Below are positions 43,570 to 54,034 of a stretch of DNA of 64,000 bases, in pieces. This DNA comes from Selenomonadales bacterium UBA7018 (lineage in GTDB: Bacteria > Bacillota > Negativicutes > Selenomonadales > Selenomonadaceae). The notes under the pieces were generated by a model. It was not told the DNA's origin. It did not search any database and saw nothing but the letters and a program-made list of their open reading frames with translations. Location of the stretch: NCBI GenBank assembly GCA_002448305.1, contig DJWY01000016.1, forward strand, positions 18,398 through 82,397. The letters are read 5' to 3'. The position numbers and the translations under genes were made by a program. The number at the start of each line of letters is the position of its first letter. The stretch's first letter is position 1.

Positions 43570-44338
43570 ATAAAACTTTATAAGTCAGTGTCGTGTTGCC
43601 GATTAAAATTTTATCGCCGTCCTTGAGTTCGCAACTACTAACCGGCTTTTTATTGACGAACGTACCGTTGAGGCTGCCCGCGTCGTAGAGGATATGTCTA
43701 TGGCGTTCGTAGGAAATGTAAGCGTGAATTCGCGAGACGCTATCATCTTCAAGGACGAAATCATTTGTAGTCTTTCGACCGAGATAAATTTGCCTTTCGC
43801 CGCAAACTACCTCCGCATTTTTAAAATCGGTAATGACAGCGAGATTATATTCGACCTTGCGCGTTGGCGACGTGCGCATTGATTTAATAATTTTAGTCTT
43901 GTCGGCAATAATCGTGTTGTCGTTATCGTTGGAGCTAATGTCCTCAATCAGAGTATGGGAGAGAACATCGTTTTCAAGATTAATCGTATCGACTTCGGAA
44001 TCAGTCGGGGTAACGTATTCGGACTCAATGACGATAGGATTATCATTAGCCGACATTTTTTTTATTTTGACGGAAAGCTTGCCGTCCATAAAGCAATTTT
44101 CGCGAATAACTTTGCGTTCAACTGCTTCATGCAAAGCCTTTATGAGACGCGCCGCGCTTAGTCTGTGGCAATCTTCTTCGCAAAGGTAAATTGTATAGGA
44201 ATTGGGAACGATTTTATCTTTATTTTTTTTCTTAGTGACTTCGCGTTCAAGGGCTTTTATAAGTTCGTCTGGCTCGACTTCTTTGCGCCGTTGAAAAAGG
44301 TTGGTTAGCTGTTCGCTTATCACGCTTGCGAGCTTCAA
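43568..44338 (-). CDS. FhaA-like protein: DUF3662 and FHA domains
   Basis: The 256-residue protein has an N-terminal DUF3662-like domain (residues 1-115, ISEQLTNLFQRRKEVEPDEL, PNSYTIYLCEEDCHRL). An acidic linker follows, then a C-terminal FHA domain with LGRKTTNDFVLEDDSVSRIHAYI and DAGSLNGTFVN, the GR…SRxH…NGT residues that bind phosphothreonine. Such proteins read serine/threonine-kinase signals in wall synthesis and division. No kinase or FtsW/PBP gene is adjacent. The start is a TTG with AAGGAGGCGG upstream. Confidence 0.85.
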   Translation of the reverse strand: MKLASVISEQLTNLFQRRKEVEPDELIKALEREVTKKKNKDKIVPNSYTIYLCEEDCHRLSAARLIKALHEAVERKVIRENCFMDGKLSVKIKKMSANDNPIVIESEYVTPTDSEVDTINLENDVLSHTLIEDISSNDNDNTIIADKTKIIKSMRTSPTRKVEYNLAVITDFKNAEVVCGERQIYLGRKTTNDFVLEDDSVSRIHAYISYERHRHILYDAGSLNGTFVNKKPVSSCELKDGDKILIGNTTLTYKVL

Positions 44339-44400
44339 GTTTGCCGCCTCCTTAAAATTTTCATGTTATTATTATAGCATAGTTTTAGCCAAAAAAAATA

Positions 44401-44425
44401 CTGTCCGACGAAAAAAATCGGACAG
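44401..44425. terminator. Terminator of the ribosomal S10-spc-alpha cluster
   Basis: CTGTCCGA (44401-44408) and TCGGACAG (44418-44425) form a perfect eight-base stem, with A/T runs on both sides. It ends the long minus-strand transcript after rplQ. Confidence 0.8.
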
Positions 44426-44449
44426 CATTTTTCTATTGCCGAGAAATTT

Positions 44450-44788
44450 TTAAACCAATTCGATTAAGACCATAGGCGCGGCATCTCCGCGACGCGGCGC
44501 AACTTTAATTATTCTAGTATAACCGCCTGCGCGGTCGGTATATTTGCCGGCAGTTTCTTCAAAAATTTTATGAACAACGTCGACATCAGCGACGAGATTG
44601 ATAGCTTGACGGCGTGCGCTTAAGTCGCCGCGTTTAGCAAGCGTGATAACTTTTTCGGCGAACTTGCGAAGTTCTTTAGCGCGAGCTTCAGTCGTCTCGA
44701 TGCGCTCGTATTGGAAAAGTGCGCTAAGCAAACTTTTGAACATAGCCTTGCGTGCGCCGGAATTCCTTCCCAGTTTTCTATAGCTCAT
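44450..44788 (-). CDS. rplQ: Ribosomal protein L17
   Basis: The 112-residue L17 starts [20 protein letters not shown] and has [20 protein letters not shown] and [12 protein letters not shown]. It lines the peptide exit region of the 50S subunit. The ATG at 44788 has AAGGAGG at better spacing than the TTG one codon earlier. It is the last gene of the cluster, following rpoA. Confidence 0.96.
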   Translation of the reverse strand: MSYRKLGRNSGARKAMFKSLLSALFQYERIETTEARAKELRKFAEKVITLAKRGDLSARRQAINLVADVDVVHKIFEETAGKYTDRAGGYTRIIKVAPRRGDAAPMVLIELV

Positions 44789-44812
44789 CAAGTTTCCTCC
44801 TTCCTGCCAAAT

Positions 44813-45925
44813 TTATTCTTCCATATAGAGCGGGGGAACGCCGGGTGAATTTGGGTCTTGCTTGAACGAAACGCCCAGTGCCTCCATTGTGTGTTTAATT
44901 TCTTCAAAAGATTTGCGACCGAGATTGCGGACTTTCATCATTTCCTCTTCGGTCTTGTCGGCTAAGTCGGCGACAATGTGAATGCCGGCTCTCTTAAGGC
45001 AATTCGTTGAGCGCACGCTAAGTTCAAGTTCTTCGATAGGCTTAGCGAGATTTTTATCAAGCGTCAAGCCGACATCGTCTTCATTTTCCTTAGCGGCGAT
45101 TTCCAGTTCGTCTTGAATTTCTTCAGCCGCGATACTGTCCATGCTCTGGAAAAGTTTCATGTGCGCGATAATAATTGCAGCGGCCTTCGCGACAGCCTCT
45201 TCAGGACCGACCGTGCCATCTGTCCAGACTTCGAGAATTAATTTATCAAAATCCATTTCGTTGCCGACGCGAGTATCAGTCACTTCGTAATTAACGCGCA
45301 GAACCGGCGAGAAAATAGAATCGATAGGAATTGTGCCGATAATGTCATCGGGATTTTTATTTTTCTCGGCTGGGTCGTAGCCGCGACCGGTGCGAGCTAA
45401 CATTTCCATTTTGAGTTTTCCAGTTTCGTTAAGCCAAGCGATATGCAAATTTGGATTCAAAATTTCAATGCTGGGGTCGCAATCAATATCGGCGGCAGTA
45501 ACTTCGCGGCGTTCACCAGGTTTATGGAAACCGTCTTTAATTTCCTCTGCAACGTCTACGTCAATGCGCAGGGGATAAGTTCTAGGCGGCGTGGTCGAAA
45601 CTTGCGCGAAACCTTGATACGACTGACCGGGTTCCTCGTCAATTTTCAAGCAAAGTTCTTTGATATTGAGGACGATATTAGTAACGTCTTCGCGGACGCC
45701 AGGAATTGTCGAAAATTCATGGAGCACACCGTCAATTCTAATCGACGTAACTGCTGCGCCTTCCAGAGAGGAAAGAAGCATGCGGCGAAGGCTGTTGCCA
45801 ATCGTTATGCCGTAACCACGTCCGAGCGGTTCGCAAACAAATTTGCCGTAATTGCCGTCATCGCTGACTTCGACAAGTTCAATCTTCGGCGGTCTTTGAC
45901 CTTCATTTTTTTCGTTGTCAATCAT
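44813..45925 (-). CDS. rpoA: RNA polymerase alpha subunit
   Basis: The 370-residue protein, somewhat longer than usual, has the N-terminal assembly domain (GYGITIGNSLRRMLLSSLEG) and the C-terminal DNA- and activator-binding domain (LELSVRSTNCLKRAGIHIVA, MMKVRNLGRKSFEEIKHTME). An acidic stretch around residues 275-300 lengthens the linker. I begin at 45925, where AAAGGAGCGG is well placed. Confidence 0.97.
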   Translation of the reverse strand: MIDNEKNEGQRPPKIELVEVSDDGNYGKFVCEPLGRGYGITIGNSLRRMLLSSLEGAAVTSIRIDGVLHEFSTIPGVREDVTNIVLNIKELCLKIDEEPGQSYQGFAQVSTTPPRTYPLRIDVDVAEEIKDGFHKPGERREVTAADIDCDPSIEILNPNLHIAWLNETGKLKMEMLARTGRGYDPAEKNKNPDDIIGTIPIDSIFSPVLRVNYEVTDTRVGNEMDFDKLILEVWTDGTVGPEEAVAKAAAIIIAHMKLFQSMDSIAAEEIQDELEIAAKENEDDVGLTLDKNLAKPIEELELSVRSTNCLKRAGIHIVADLADKTEEEMMKVRNLGRKSFEEIKHTMEALGVSFKQDPNSPGVPPLYMEE

Positions 45926-45969
45926 TAAATCCGCTCCTTTCACAGAAAATATCTGTTGGGATACTCGGA

Positions 45970-46575
45970 TTATCTGGAATACAACTCAATGATAGACTGT
46001 TCATTGACGGGAATGTCGCTAATGTCTTCACGGGTCGGGAAACGCGTAACGGAGCCTTTAAGATTCGCCTGATTGGAATCGAGCCAAGGCGGCGCGCTAA
46101 GGGCGTTATTGACTTCCTTAATAGCCTTGAAAACTTCTTTGCCCTGACTTTTTTCGCAGACTTCGATAACGTCGCCGACTTTGACGAGCGCAGAAGGAAT
46201 ATCAACGCGCTTGCCGTTTACGGTTATATGCCCGTGACGGACGAATTGACGCGCTTGACGGCGGGTGTTAGAAAAGCCCATGCGGAAAACTACATTATCA
46301 AGGCGGCGTTCCAGAAGAATAAGAAGATTTTCGCCGGTGACGCCAGGCATTTGCTTAGCCTTTTCGTAGTAGTTTCTGAACTGACGTTCAAGGACGCCAT
46401 AAATAAATTTAGCCTTTTGTTTTTCTTTGAGCTGAAGCCCGTACTCGCTGACTTTGCGGGTCATTTTCTGTTGCTGATGTTTTTTCTCGTTGACCTTGCG
46501 GGAACGACCAATGACCGCCTGTTCAATTCCGAGTGCGCGGCAGCGTTTTAAAGCGGGAGTTCTATCGATTGCCAT
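45970..46575 (-). CDS. rpsD: Ribosomal protein S4
   Basis: The 201-residue S4 has the S4 RNA-binding domain ([40 protein letters not shown]). The N-terminus has RCRALGIEQ in place of the four-cysteine zinc site, so it is the zinc-free form. It starts 30S assembly on 16S rRNA. Confidence 0.97.
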   Translation of the reverse strand: MAIDRTPALKRCRALGIEQAVIGRSRKVNEKKHQQQKMTRKVSEYGLQLKEKQKAKFIYGVLERQFRNYYEKAKQMPGVTGENLLILLERRLDNVVFRMGFSNTRRQARQFVRHGHITVNGKRVDIPSALVKVGDVIEVCEKSQGKEVFKAIKEVNNALSAPPWLDSNQANLKGSVTRFPTREDISDIPVNEQSIIELYSR

Positions 46576-46590
46576 ATTTGCACCTCCAAA

Positions 46591-46983
46591 TTAAACTCTG
46601 CGACGTTTAGGCGGACGGCAGCCGTTATGGGGAATGGGCGTCACGTCTTTAATCATGTTGACTTCAAGTCCTGTTGCCTGAAGCGAACGGATAGCCGCCT
46701 CGCGACCTGCGCCGGGACCTTTGACGTAAACTTCGACTTGCTTTAAGCCGTGTTCCATAGCCGCCTTAGCAGCAGTTTCAGCCGCCATTTGCGCGGCAAA
46801 GGGAGTTGATTTGCGCGAGCCTCTGAAACCAAGCCCGCCGGCTGACGCCCAAGAAATTGCGTTGCCGCTTTTATCGGTGAGCGTGACAATCGTATTATTA
46901 AACGTGGAGCTGATATGCGCCACGCCGTATTCGATATTCTTGCGAACTTTTTTCTTGGCGCGAACTGTTCTTTTTGTTGCCAC
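46591..46983 (-). CDS. rpsK: Ribosomal protein S11
   Basis: The 130-residue S11 contains [20 protein letters not shown] and the C-terminal [18 protein letters not shown]. It sits in the 30S platform near the mRNA exit. Confidence 0.97.
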   Translation of the reverse strand: MATKRTVRAKKKVRKNIEYGVAHISSTFNNTIVTLTDKSGNAISWASAGGLGFRGSRKSTPFAAQMAAETAAKAAMEHGLKQVEVYVKGPGAGREAAIRSLQATGLEVNMIKDVTPIPHNGCRPPKRRRV

Positions 46984-47004
46984 CTGTCTTGACCTCCTCT
47001 TTTT

Positions 47005-47082
47005 TTAAAGATTAAGAGATTGCGAGATTAGAAGATTAAGAGTACTTTTAATCTTTTAATCTTATTATCTCCCAATCTTAAT
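47005..47082. repeat. Stuttering inverted repeat, rpsM-rpsK gap
   Basis: AAGATTAAGAGATTGCGAGAT words are matched by TTTAATCTTTTAATCTTATTA and CCAATCTTAATC to the right, giving a long imperfect hairpin made of GATTAAGA units. Confidence 0.6.
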
Positions 47083-47453
47083 CAGTCTTTCTTCTTGCCC
47101 TGGACGAGTTTCTTGGGACCCTTGCGAGTTCTAGCGTTGTTTTTGGTATTCTGTCCACGAACGGGCAAGCCGAGACGGTGACGGCGTCCGCGATAACAGC
47201 CAATATCAATGAGTCGCTTGATGTCCATCTGAACGTCGCGGCGAAGGTCGCCTTCCACAACGAAATTGTGGTCGATGGCATCACGAAGTTTAACAACATC
47301 GTCATCCGTGAGATCCTTAGTACGCGTATCAGGATTAACACCCGTCATCTCAAGGATTTTCTGAGAAGTGGGAAGCCCGATTCCGTAAATATAAGTCAAT
47401 GCGTATTCGATTCTCTTGTCACGTGGCAAATCTACACCGGCTATACGTGCCAT
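47082..47453 (-). CDS. rpsM: Ribosomal protein S13
   Basis: The 123-residue S13 starts [20 protein letters not shown] and ends in a basic tail ([17 protein letters not shown]). It bridges the 30S head and the 50S subunit. Confidence 0.97.
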   Translation of the reverse strand: MARIAGVDLPRDKRIEYALTYIYGIGLPTSQKILEMTGVNPDTRTKDLTDDDVVKLRDAIDHNFVVEGDLRRDVQMDIKRLIDIGCYRGRRHRLGLPVRGQNTKNNARTRKGPKKLVQGKKKD

Positions 47454-47477
47454 AAATTTTTCACCTCCTTAAGTGAA

Positions 47478-47591
47478 TTATCCCTGACGCTGTTTGTGCT
47501 TGGGATTTTCGCAAATAACCATGACGCGACCTTTGCGCTTAATAATTTTGCACTTGTCGCACATTTTTTTTACTGACGGTCTAACTTTCAT
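47478..47591 (-). CDS. rpmJ: Ribosomal protein L36
   Basis: The 37-residue protein reads [20 protein letters not shown], then [17 protein letters not shown]. It has the zinc-binding set Cys11, Cys14, Cys27 and His32. AAGGAGGCGG precedes the ATG at 47591. It lies between infA and rpsM as in most Firmicutes. Confidence 0.95.
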   Translation of the reverse strand: MKVRPSVKKMCDKCKIIKRKGRVMVICENPKHKQRQG

Positions 47592-47654
47592 ATTCGCCGC
47601 CTCCTTAACAATGCGGTAATGTATCATGTTTTCTATTTTCTGTCTAGCATTTTT

Positions 47655-47715
47655 TTAGGGACTAAGGACAAAAAGTTTTTCTACCAGTCCCCAGTCCCTA
47701 AATTTTAGTCCCTAA
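47655..47715. repeat. Stuttering inverted repeat, infA-rpmJ gap
   Basis: TAGGGACTAAGGACAAAAAG is matched by CCAGTCCCCAGTCCCTAAAT and TAGTCCCTAAAT. The word differs from the other loci, but the design is the same. Confidence 0.55.
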
Positions 47716-47716
47716 A

Positions 47717-47935
47717 TCATTTGAAACGGTAGGTAATGCGCCCGCGTGTCAAGTCGTAGGGTGTAAGCTCAATTGTCACCTTGTCGCCAGGAAGAATGCG
47801 GATAAAGTTCATGCGGATTTTGCCGGAAACGTGCGCCAAAACTTTGTGCCCGTTCTCCAGCTCGACTTGGAACATTGCGTTCGGGAGAGCTTCCAACACT
47901 TTGCCTTCCACTTCGATTACGTCTTGTTTCGACAT
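47717..47935 (-). CDS. infA: Translation initiation factor IF-1
   Basis: The 72-residue protein is a typical one-domain OB fold ([20 protein letters not shown] through [13 protein letters not shown]). It binds the 30S A site during initiation. It lies directly after adk; the map gene that often separates the two is absent. Confidence 0.97.
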   Translation of the reverse strand: MSKQDVIEVEGKVLEALPNAMFQVELENGHKVLAHVSGKIRMNFIRILPGDKVTIELTPYDLTRGRITYRFK

Positions 47936-47950
47936 AATTTCACCCCCAGT

Positions 47951-48604
47951 TTAGCCTTCCACCGAGAGTAAAACTTTGTTCAAAGCTTCGGTCACTGCGC
48001 TTATGCTCTGCCGTCCGTCGATTTCCACATAGACGCCCGCATTTTTATAATAATCTATCAGCGGGCGCGTCGACGCTTCATAAACGCTAAGACGTTTCGT
48101 CATTGTCTCCGCTGTGTCGTCAGCGCGTTGGTAAAGCTCGCCGCCGCAAGCATCACAGACATTTTCCTTAACTGGCGCATTGAACTTTATATGGTATGTC
48201 GCACCGCAACTCTTGCATATCCGACGACCAACGCCGCGCTCGATTAAATCGCTTAACGGAACGTCGATATTTATTACCGCGCTTATTTCTTTTCCTAAAT
48301 CCGACAAAATCTTTCCTAGTGCGTCCGCTTGCTCAACCGTGCGCGGGAATCCGTCCAAGATAAAGCCCTTTTCGCAATCAGATTTCGCTAAACGCTCGCG
48401 AACTATTCCTATCGTCACTTCGTCCGGTACCAACTTTCCTGCAGACATATATTCTTTTGCCTGCTTGCCAAGCTCCGTACCTTCAGCGACCGCACTCCGG
48501 AACATATCGCCCGTCGATATTTGCGGTATTTCGTATTTCGTCGCTATCTTCGCCGCCTGCGTACCCTTGCCGGCACCAGGGGCTCCCATCATTATTATCT
48601 GCAT
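47951..48604 (-). CDS. adk: Adenylate kinase, zinc-binding type
   Basis: The 217-residue enzyme starts [20 protein letters not shown] (P-loop) and has [12 protein letters not shown]. The LID domain carries CKSCGATYH and [11 protein letters not shown], four cysteines for zinc, as in Gram-positive enzymes. It converts ATP and AMP to two ADP. It is placed between secY and infA. Confidence 0.96.
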   Translation of the reverse strand: MQIIMMGAPGAGKGTQAAKIATKYEIPQISTGDMFRSAVAEGTELGKQAKEYMSAGKLVPDEVTIGIVRERLAKSDCEKGFILDGFPRTVEQADALGKILSDLGKEISAVINIDVPLSDLIERGVGRRICKSCGATYHIKFNAPVKENVCDACGGELYQRADDTAETMTKRLSVYEASTRPLIDYYKNAGVYVEIDGRQSISAVTEALNKVLLSVEG

Positions 48605-48608
48605 TTTA

Positions 48609-49865
48609 TCACCTCATAAAGCCCTCATAGTGCCTCATCACTACCATCGCTTCTATCTGCTTCATCGTATGCAACGCTACACTTACCACGATTAATAACG
48701 CCGTTCCGCCAAAGTACACGCCCTGTATATGCGTCGCGCCCCCGATTAAATTCGGCAACACTGCTATAAACGCTAGATACAATGAACCCGCCGTTACTAG
48801 CCGCGTCAACACCTTGTCGATATAATCCGCCGTTGGCTGTCCCGGTCTGATTCCCGGTATGAACGCGCCGTATTTCTTCAGATTGTCTGCCATGTCCGGT
48901 ATCTTCACCGTGACCGCCGTGTAAAAATACGTAAAGAATATTATCAGCACGACATATATTCCCGTATTTAGCGGCGTTCCCCATTGCAAGTGCGCCGCCA
49001 CTTTCTGTATCGTTGCATTGTCGATAAACTGTACCACCGTCATGGGGAACATCAGCACGCTTGACGCAAAAATTATTGGTATAACGCCCGCCGGATTTAC
49101 TTTCAACGGTAAATGGCTATTGTGCCCGCCATATGCCCTTGCTCCAACGACTCGCTTTGCATACGTTATCGGTATTCTTCTAAGAGCCGCCTCGACGTAG
49201 ATTACGAATACTATCATTGATAACGCTATCAGCCCAAACAATACCACGCTGAAATAATTTATCGTTCCCGCTTGCACGTATTGATATATCGTCGCTAAAT
49301 TCTTCGGCAACGCCGCCACTATTCCAGCAAAGATTATCAGCGATATGCCATTCCCGACGCCTTGCGCCGTTATCTGTTCGCCTATCCACATTAATAACGT
49401 CGTGCCCGCCGTCAGCGTTATCGCTATTATCAAGATGTTTACCGGATTTGGATTCAGTATCGCTGCTTTTAAGCCTATGCTCATGCCGACCGCTTGAAAG
49501 AACGCTAAAACCACCGTTAACTTCCGCGTAACTCGCGTTGTCTTCTTGTGCCCTTCCGCGCCTTCCTTGCTCCATTGCTCTAACGTCGGTACTACCACCG
49601 TTAATAACTGCATGATTATCGCCGCGTTGATATACGGCGTGATACTCATCGCGAAGATACTAAATTTGCTGAACGCTCCGCCGCTAAATAAATCCAACAG
49701 CCCAAATAAACTTCCATTGTTGAATAGCTGCTCGATTGCCGTCGGGTCTACGCCCGGTACCGGTATATGCGTCCCCATACGAAATACCGCGAACATTATC
49801 AGCGTAAAAATTATTCGCTGGCGCAGTTCTGGTATCCGCACGATATTTGACAATGCCGACAGCAC
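48609..49865 (-). CDS. secY: Protein translocase subunit SecY
   Basis: The 418-residue protein has ten membrane segments with SecY motifs: [40 protein letters not shown] and [17 protein letters not shown]. It is the pore of the Sec translocon. The start is a GTG placed one base after the rplO stop, suggesting coupled translation. Confidence 0.96.
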   Translation of the reverse strand: MLSALSNIVRIPELRQRIIFTLIMFAVFRMGTHIPVPGVDPTAIEQLFNNGSLFGLLDLFSGGAFSKFSIFAMSITPYINAAIIMQLLTVVVPTLEQWSKEGAEGHKKTTRVTRKLTVVLAFFQAVGMSIGLKAAILNPNPVNILIIAITLTAGTTLLMWIGEQITAQGVGNGISLIIFAGIVAALPKNLATIYQYVQAGTINYFSVVLFGLIALSMIVFVIYVEAALRRIPITYAKRVVGARAYGGHNSHLPLKVNPAGVIPIIFASSVLMFPMTVVQFIDNATIQKVAAHLQWGTPLNTGIYVVLIIFFTYFYTAVTVKIPDMADNLKKYGAFIPGIRPGQPTADYIDKVLTRLVTAGSLYLAFIAVLPNLIGGATHIQGVYFGGTALLIVVSVALHTMKQIEAMVVMRHYEGFMR

Positions 49866-49866
49866 T

Positions 49867-50307
49867 TTAAATTACCTCTGCGGTGCCGCCTGCCGCTTCT
49901 ATCTTCGCTATCGCGCCTTTTGTAAATCCTTGCGCCTTAACGGCCAATTTCTTCGTCAGCTCGCCGTTACCGAGAATTCTCACACCGTCAAGAACGTTTT
50001 TAAGAATGCCCATTTCAACCAGCGCGACTGCATCAACCGTCATATCGTCATCAAAAACATTGAGCGTTTCGACGTTGACTTCAGCATATTCTTTGCGCCA
50101 GACATTTTTAAAACCGCGTTTGGGCAGACGACGATAAATCGGCATTTGACCGCCTTCAAAGCCGGGACGAACGCCGCCGCCACTGCGGGATTTTTGCCCT
50201 TTGTGACCGCGACCAGAAGTTTTGCCGCAACCCGAACCTGTGCCGCGTCCTACGCGAACTTTATCAACTCGCGCTCCGTCGGTCGGTTTAAGTTCATGAA
50301 GTTTCAT
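49867..50307 (-). CDS. rplO: Ribosomal protein L15
   Basis: The 146-residue L15 has the glycine- and arginine-rich N-terminal arm ([20 protein letters not shown]) and the globular C-terminus ending in [17 protein letters not shown]. It is a late-assembly 50S protein. Confidence 0.97.
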   Translation of the reverse strand: MKLHELKPTDGARVDKVRVGRGTGSGCGKTSGRGHKGQKSRSGGGVRPGFEGGQMPIYRRLPKRGFKNVWRKEYAEVNVETLNVFDDDMTVDAVALVEMGILKNVLDGVRILGNGELTKKLAVKAQGFTKGAIAKIEAAGGTAEVI

Positions 50308-50325
50308 TGTCTAACCCCCTTTCGA

Positions 50326-50535
50326 TTATTTTTCAAGTGCAACCTTGCCCTCTTCGGCGACTTCTTCGACCTTCACGAGATGTTCAACCTTGTGAATTTG
50401 TCCGCGAATCGTCGGTGTATCGGGCAGAATCGAAAAGGAATTCAACTTGCGAAGTCCGAGCGAACGAATTGTTTTGCGCTGAGTTTCCGGACGACCGATA
50501 AGACTTCTGACCAATGTTATTTTCAATTTAGCCAC
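50326..50535 (-). CDS. rpmD: Ribosomal protein L30
   Basis: The 69-residue protein has [20 protein letters not shown] and [20 protein letters not shown], typical of bacterial L30. The C-terminal tail of about ten residues ([13 protein letters not shown]) is a slight extension. Confidence 0.94.
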   Translation of the reverse strand: MAKLKITLVRSLIGRPETQRKTIRSLGLRKLNSFSILPDTPTIRGQIHKVEHLVKVEEVAEEGKVALEK

Positions 50536-50548
50536 AGCTCAGCCCCCC

Positions 50549-51049
50549 TTACTTAAAAAGCTCCGCAACAGTTTTGCCGCGAAGTTCCGCGACAACTTCC
50601 GCACGCTTCAACATTTTTAAACCCTCAAGCGTCGCACGCACCATGTTATTGGGATTGGACGAGCCGAGCGATTTAGTCAAGATGTCGTGAACGCCAGCGA
50701 GTTCCAATACTGCACGAGCCGGACCGCCTGCGATAACGCCAGTACCTTTCGACGCCGGACGCAACATAACTCTGCCTGCGCCAAAGACACCAACAACGCC
50801 ATGCGGAATCGAACGATCTTTAAGCGCGACCTCGATTAAATTTTTCTTTGCATCGTCGACGCCCTTGCGAATCGCTTCGGGAACTTCAGCAGCCTTGCCG
50901 AGACCAACACCGACTTTGCCATTGCGATTGCCAACGACGACCAACGCGCTAAAAGAAAATCTGCGACCGCCTTTGACGACCTTAGCAACACGATTTATAA
51001 AAACAACCTTCTCCTCGAATTCGGGAGTTTCAGTTTCATTTCGGGGCAT
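50549..51049 (-). CDS. rpsE: Ribosomal protein S5
   Basis: The 166-residue S5 has [20 protein letters not shown] and the [20 protein letters not shown] loop. It contributes to decoding accuracy in the 30S body. Confidence 0.97.
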   Translation of the reverse strand: MPRNETETPEFEEKVVFINRVAKVVKGGRRFSFSALVVVGNRNGKVGVGLGKAAEVPEAIRKGVDDAKKNLIEVALKDRSIPHGVVGVFGAGRVMLRPASKGTGVIAGGPARAVLELAGVHDILTKSLGSSNPNNMVRATLEGLKMLKRAEVVAELRGKTVAELFK

Positions 51050-51067
51050 TAGTTCAACCTCCTTCGA

Positions 51068-51427
51068 TTAGAATTTTAAGCCGCCTTCGCGAGCCGCCTG
51101 AGCCAGTGCCGCAACGCGTCCGTGATAGATATAACCGCCGCGGTCGAAAACAACTTCGCTTATGCCTTTTTCGATAGCCTTTTTAGCAATCGCCGCGCCG
51201 ACAGCTTTAGCCGCCGCAATGTTGCCGCCCTTGCCGTCAAAATCTTTTTCAACCGAGCTAGCCGCAACAAGCGTTATGCCTTTATCATCGTCAATGACTT
51301 GCGCGTAAATGTGCTTGAGACTGCGGAAAACGTTCAAGCGCGGGCGTTCAGCAGTGCCCGCTACGTTCTTTCTAACGCGCAAATGTCTCTTTTGGCGCAA
51401 TTCATTTTTATCTGCTTTAAGAAGCAC
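51068..51427 (-). CDS. rplR: Ribosomal protein L18
   Basis: The 119-residue L18 has [20 protein letters not shown] and [20 protein letters not shown]. It binds 5S rRNA. The gene upstream is an unexpected VOC-family gene instead of rplF. Confidence 0.97.
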   Translation of the reverse strand: MLLKADKNELRQKRHLRVRKNVAGTAERPRLNVFRSLKHIYAQVIDDDKGITLVAASSVEKDFDGKGGNIAAAKAVGAAIAKKAIEKGISEVVFDRGGYIYHGRVAALAQAAREGGLKF

Positions 51428-51444
51428 AGATTATGCCTCCTTCC

Positions 51445-51834
51445 TTATTCTCCCGCAAGAAGTTCAATTTCGTTATCTTCAGGGTCAGCGACTATGCTAG
51501 CGTAATAACCGTCGCCGGTCTTGCGTGGAGCCGCCACGATATAAATCCCGTCATCTTCCATAAAGCGCGTCAGGTCGTCAACTGCTTTCTTGTCTCCGAC
51601 ATTAAGCGCGATGTGATGATAGCCACTGCGATATTTAGCCTTCTTGGGGTCAAACATACCAGTGCGGTGCATAATTTCAAAACGAGAGCCGTTGTCGAAG
51701 TCGAGGAAATAACTTTTGAAGTCGCCTTGAAAGTTGGTATAACGTTCTGAAGCCTTCGCGCCGAAATACTTGACGAAGAAAGCCTTTTCGACTTCCAAAT
51801 TATTAACATAAATGGCAACGTGGTCAATGTTCAT
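51445..51834 (-). CDS. VOC-family (glyoxalase-like) protein inserted in the spc operon
   Basis: The 129-residue protein has two VOC half-modules: MNIDHVAIYVNNLEVEKAFF with a metal-binding His, and SGYHHIALNVGDKKAVDDLT with a second His. FEIMHRTG and DPEDNEIELLAGE supply the usual acidic ligands. The fold serves glyoxalase I, epimerases and related metal enzymes; the substrate here is unknown. It sits between rplF (15 bases) and rplR (17 bases) on the same strand, with its own GGAGG, so it is co-transcribed with ribosomal proteins. That location is not part of the conserved spc operon. Confidence 0.87.
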   Translation of the reverse strand: MNIDHVAIYVNNLEVEKAFFVKYFGAKASERYTNFQGDFKSYFLDFDNGSRFEIMHRTGMFDPKKAKYRSGYHHIALNVGDKKAVDDLTRFMEDDGIYIVAAPRKTGDGYYASIVADPEDNEIELLAGE

Positions 51835-51849
51835 GATTATGCCTCCGAA

Positions 51850-52401
51850 TTACTTCTTGCCTTTCGCGCCGGCTTTACCTTCCTTGCGGCGGATATGTTC
51901 GCCGGCGTACTTAATGCCTTTGCCCTTGTAAGGTTCAGGCTCGCGCCACTTGCGAATATTAGCCGCGACTGCGCCGACAAGTTCCTTATCAATGCCGTGA
52001 ACCGTGATAGTAGTAGCTGTAGGAGCCTCGAGGGTAATCCCTGCGGGCGGCTCGATTATGACGGGGTGAGAATAGCCCAGCGACAGATTAAGATTTTTGC
52101 CTTGCTTAGCGGCACGATAGCCGACGCCGGCAATTTCAAGGTTTTTAGTAAAGCCCTGCGTCACGCCGACAACCATATTGTTAATCAACGTACGGCTAAG
52201 ACCGTGCAAACTTCTATGCGTTTTATCGTCCGAGGGGCGTGCCACCGTCAAGACGCCGTCCTCAATGCTTATTTTCATTTCCATGGAGATCTTACGGGAC
52301 AATTCGCCTTTGGGACCTTTGACATGCACCAAATTATCTTCGCCGACACTTACGGTGACGCCGGCAGGAATATGTATCGGTGCTCTTCCAATTCGAGACA
52401 T
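51850..52401 (-). CDS. rplF: Ribosomal protein L6
   Basis: The 183-residue L6 starts [20 protein letters not shown] and ends with the family signature [20 protein letters not shown]. It lies near the GTPase-associated centre of the 50S subunit. Confidence 0.97.
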   Translation of the reverse strand: MSRIGRAPIHIPAGVTVSVGEDNLVHVKGPKGELSRKISMEMKISIEDGVLTVARPSDDKTHRSLHGLSRTLINNMVVGVTQGFTKNLEIAGVGYRAAKQGKNLNLSLGYSHPVIIEPPAGITLEAPTATTITVHGIDKELVGAVAANIRKWREPEPYKGKGIKYAGEHIRRKEGKAGAKGKK

Positions 52402-52418
52402 TTTTGCACCTCCAATTT

Positions 52419-52496
52419 AGGGAATTAGATTATTAGTTGTTAGGTTATTAGGTCATTAGAACTAATTCCCTATTAACCTGCTAGCCTATTAACCTA
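52419..52496. repeat. Stuttering inverted repeat, rpsH-rplF gap
   Basis: AGGGAATTAGATTATTAGTTG and TTAGGTTATTAGGTCATTAG are matched by CTAATTCCCTATTAACCTGC and CTATTAACCTAGC, giving a long imperfect hairpin. Confidence 0.62.
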
Positions 52497-52500
52497 GCTT

Positions 52501-52899
52501 TTACCAGACTTGAGCGATGACTTCGCCGCCGAGACCAACTTTGCGAGCTTGCTTGTCGCTCATAATGCCTTGCGAAGTCGAGATAATCGCGATACCTAGC
52601 CCGCCGAGCACGCGAGGAAGGTCTTTCCTCTTAGAATATTGACGGAGACCAGGTCTGGAGATGCGCTTAATGCCCGTGATAACTTTTTCGCGTTCGGGAC
52701 CGTACTTGAGCTGGACAGTCAAAATGCCCTGCTTGTCGTCTTCAACGAAGCGAAAATCTTTAATGTAACCTTCCCGCTTGAGAACTTCGGCGATAGCGAT
52801 TTTGATTTTCGAGCCGGGAATTTCCACTTTCTCGTGGTAGACAGAATTGGCATTGCGAATGCGCGTGAGCATATCCGCAATAGGATCAGTCATTGCCAT
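52501..52899 (-). CDS. rpsH: Ribosomal protein S8
   Basis: The 132-residue S8 starts [20 protein letters not shown] and ends [27 protein letters not shown]. The frame is open 44 codons further upstream, across the end of rpsN, but the ATG at 52899 matches family length and has GGAGG 12 bases upstream. Confidence 0.96.
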   Translation of the reverse strand: MAMTDPIADMLTRIRNANSVYHEKVEIPGSKIKIAIAEVLKREGYIKDFRFVEDDKQGILTVQLKYGPEREKVITGIKRISRPGLRQYSKRKDLPRVLGGLGIAIISTSQGIMSDKQARKVGLGGEVIAQVW

Positions 52900-52936
52900 A
52901 GGGAACCGATATCCTCCTTTCGATTTTAAAAAAATT

Positions 52937-53122
52937 TTACCAACTGGATTTAGTAATACCGGGAATTGCGCCGGCGTAAGATTGTTCGCGGAAGCAGATA
53001 CGGCACATTTCAAACTTACGAATAAAGCCATGAGGGCGACCGCAAATTTTGCAACGGTTATAACGGCGGGTGGAGAATTTAGGAGTTTTAGACCACTTTT
53101 CGATTAAAGCTTTTTTCGCCAT
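52937..53122 (-). CDS. rpsN: Ribosomal protein S14, zinc type
   Basis: The 61-residue protein has [24 protein letters not shown] with two CxxC pairs, the zinc-binding form. It ends [12 protein letters not shown]. Confidence 0.97.
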   Translation of the reverse strand: MAKKALIEKWSKTPKFSTRRYNRCKICGRPHGFIRKFEMCRICFREQSYAGAIPGITKSSW

Positions 53123-53137
53123 TTGATAAACACCTCC

Positions 53138-53680
53138 TTAAGCGTTAGCGAAGGGCATACCGAGCAGGGCGAGGAATTCTCTAGCCTCTTCATCGGAGCG
53201 AGCAGTAGTAGTGATGATGATGTCCATACCGCGAATTTTATCAATTTTATCGTATTCGATTTCAGGGAAAATGAGTTGTTCTTTGACGCCGAGAGCGTAA
53301 TTGCCGCGCCCGTCGAAGGAATTGCGATTGACGCCGCGAAAGTCGCGAACACGCGGAAGGGCGATATTCATGAACTTATCGAGGAAATCATACATACGGG
53401 AGCCGCGCAGAGTGACTTTGCAACCGATAGCCATACCCTTACGGAGTTTCCAAGCGGCTAAGGATTTGCGGGCGCGAGTGATAACGGGTTTTTGCCCTGC
53501 GATAGTGGCAAGGTCAGCCATAGCGGATTCGAGGACTTTTTGATTACCGACGGCATCGCCGCAAGCCATATTGATAACGATTTTATCGAGTTTAGGGACT
53601 TGCATAACGTTTTTGTAATTGAAATGCTTCATGAGAGCGGGGACGACGTCGGCTTTATATTTATCGAGAAGTCTGGACAT
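53138..53680 (-). CDS. rplE: Ribosomal protein L5
   Basis: The 180-residue L5 has [20 protein letters not shown] and the C-terminal [20 protein letters not shown]. It binds 5S rRNA and contacts the P-site tRNA. Confidence 0.97.
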   Translation of the reverse strand: MSRLLDKYKADVVPALMKHFNYKNVMQVPKLDKIVINMACGDAVGNQKVLESAMADLATIAGQKPVITRARKSLAAWKLRKGMAIGCKVTLRGSRMYDFLDKFMNIALPRVRDFRGVNRNSFDGRGNYALGVKEQLIFPEIEYDKIDKIRGMDIIITTTARSDEEAREFLALLGMPFANA

Positions 53681-53695
53681 AAGGAGCCTCCTTTC

Positions 53696-54019
53696 TTAGT
53701 CGATAGTTTCGCCGCATTTTTTGCAGACGCGGGAATTTTTACCATTAACTTGCTTATGAGCGATACGAGTAGGCTTATTGCAAGCGGGGCAAACGAGTTG
53801 GACTTTGCAAGCGTTGAGGGGCATTTCCTTAGTGATAATGCCGCCCTGCGGAACTTTAAGACTAGCTTTGGAGTGGCGTTTAACTTTGTTAATGCCTTCG
53901 ACGACGACCGAGCCTTTGCGGGGCATAGCGGAAATGATTTTGCCTTGCTTGCCTTTATCCTTACCGGAGAGGACTTGAACGGTATCGCCCTTTTTAACGT
54001 GAAGTTTGATAAGAGACAA
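53696..54019 (-). CDS. rplX: Ribosomal protein L24
   Basis: The 107-residue L24 has the KOW motif ([20 protein letters not shown]). The C-terminal half has [12 protein letters not shown] and CKKCGETID, a four-cysteine zinc-ribbon-like end seen in many Gram-positive L24 proteins. Confidence 0.96.
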   Translation of the reverse strand: MSLIKLHVKKGDTVQVLSGKDKGKQGKIISAMPRKGSVVVEGINKVKRHSKASLKVPQGGIITKEMPLNACKVQLVCPACNKPTRIAHKQVNGKNSRVCKKCGETID

Positions 54020-54034
54020 GATGAGACCTCCTTT

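Noticed and set aside
49546..50556. A 336-codon plus-strand frame
   Set aside because: Antisense to secY, rplO and rpmD; no ribosome site and implausible composition.
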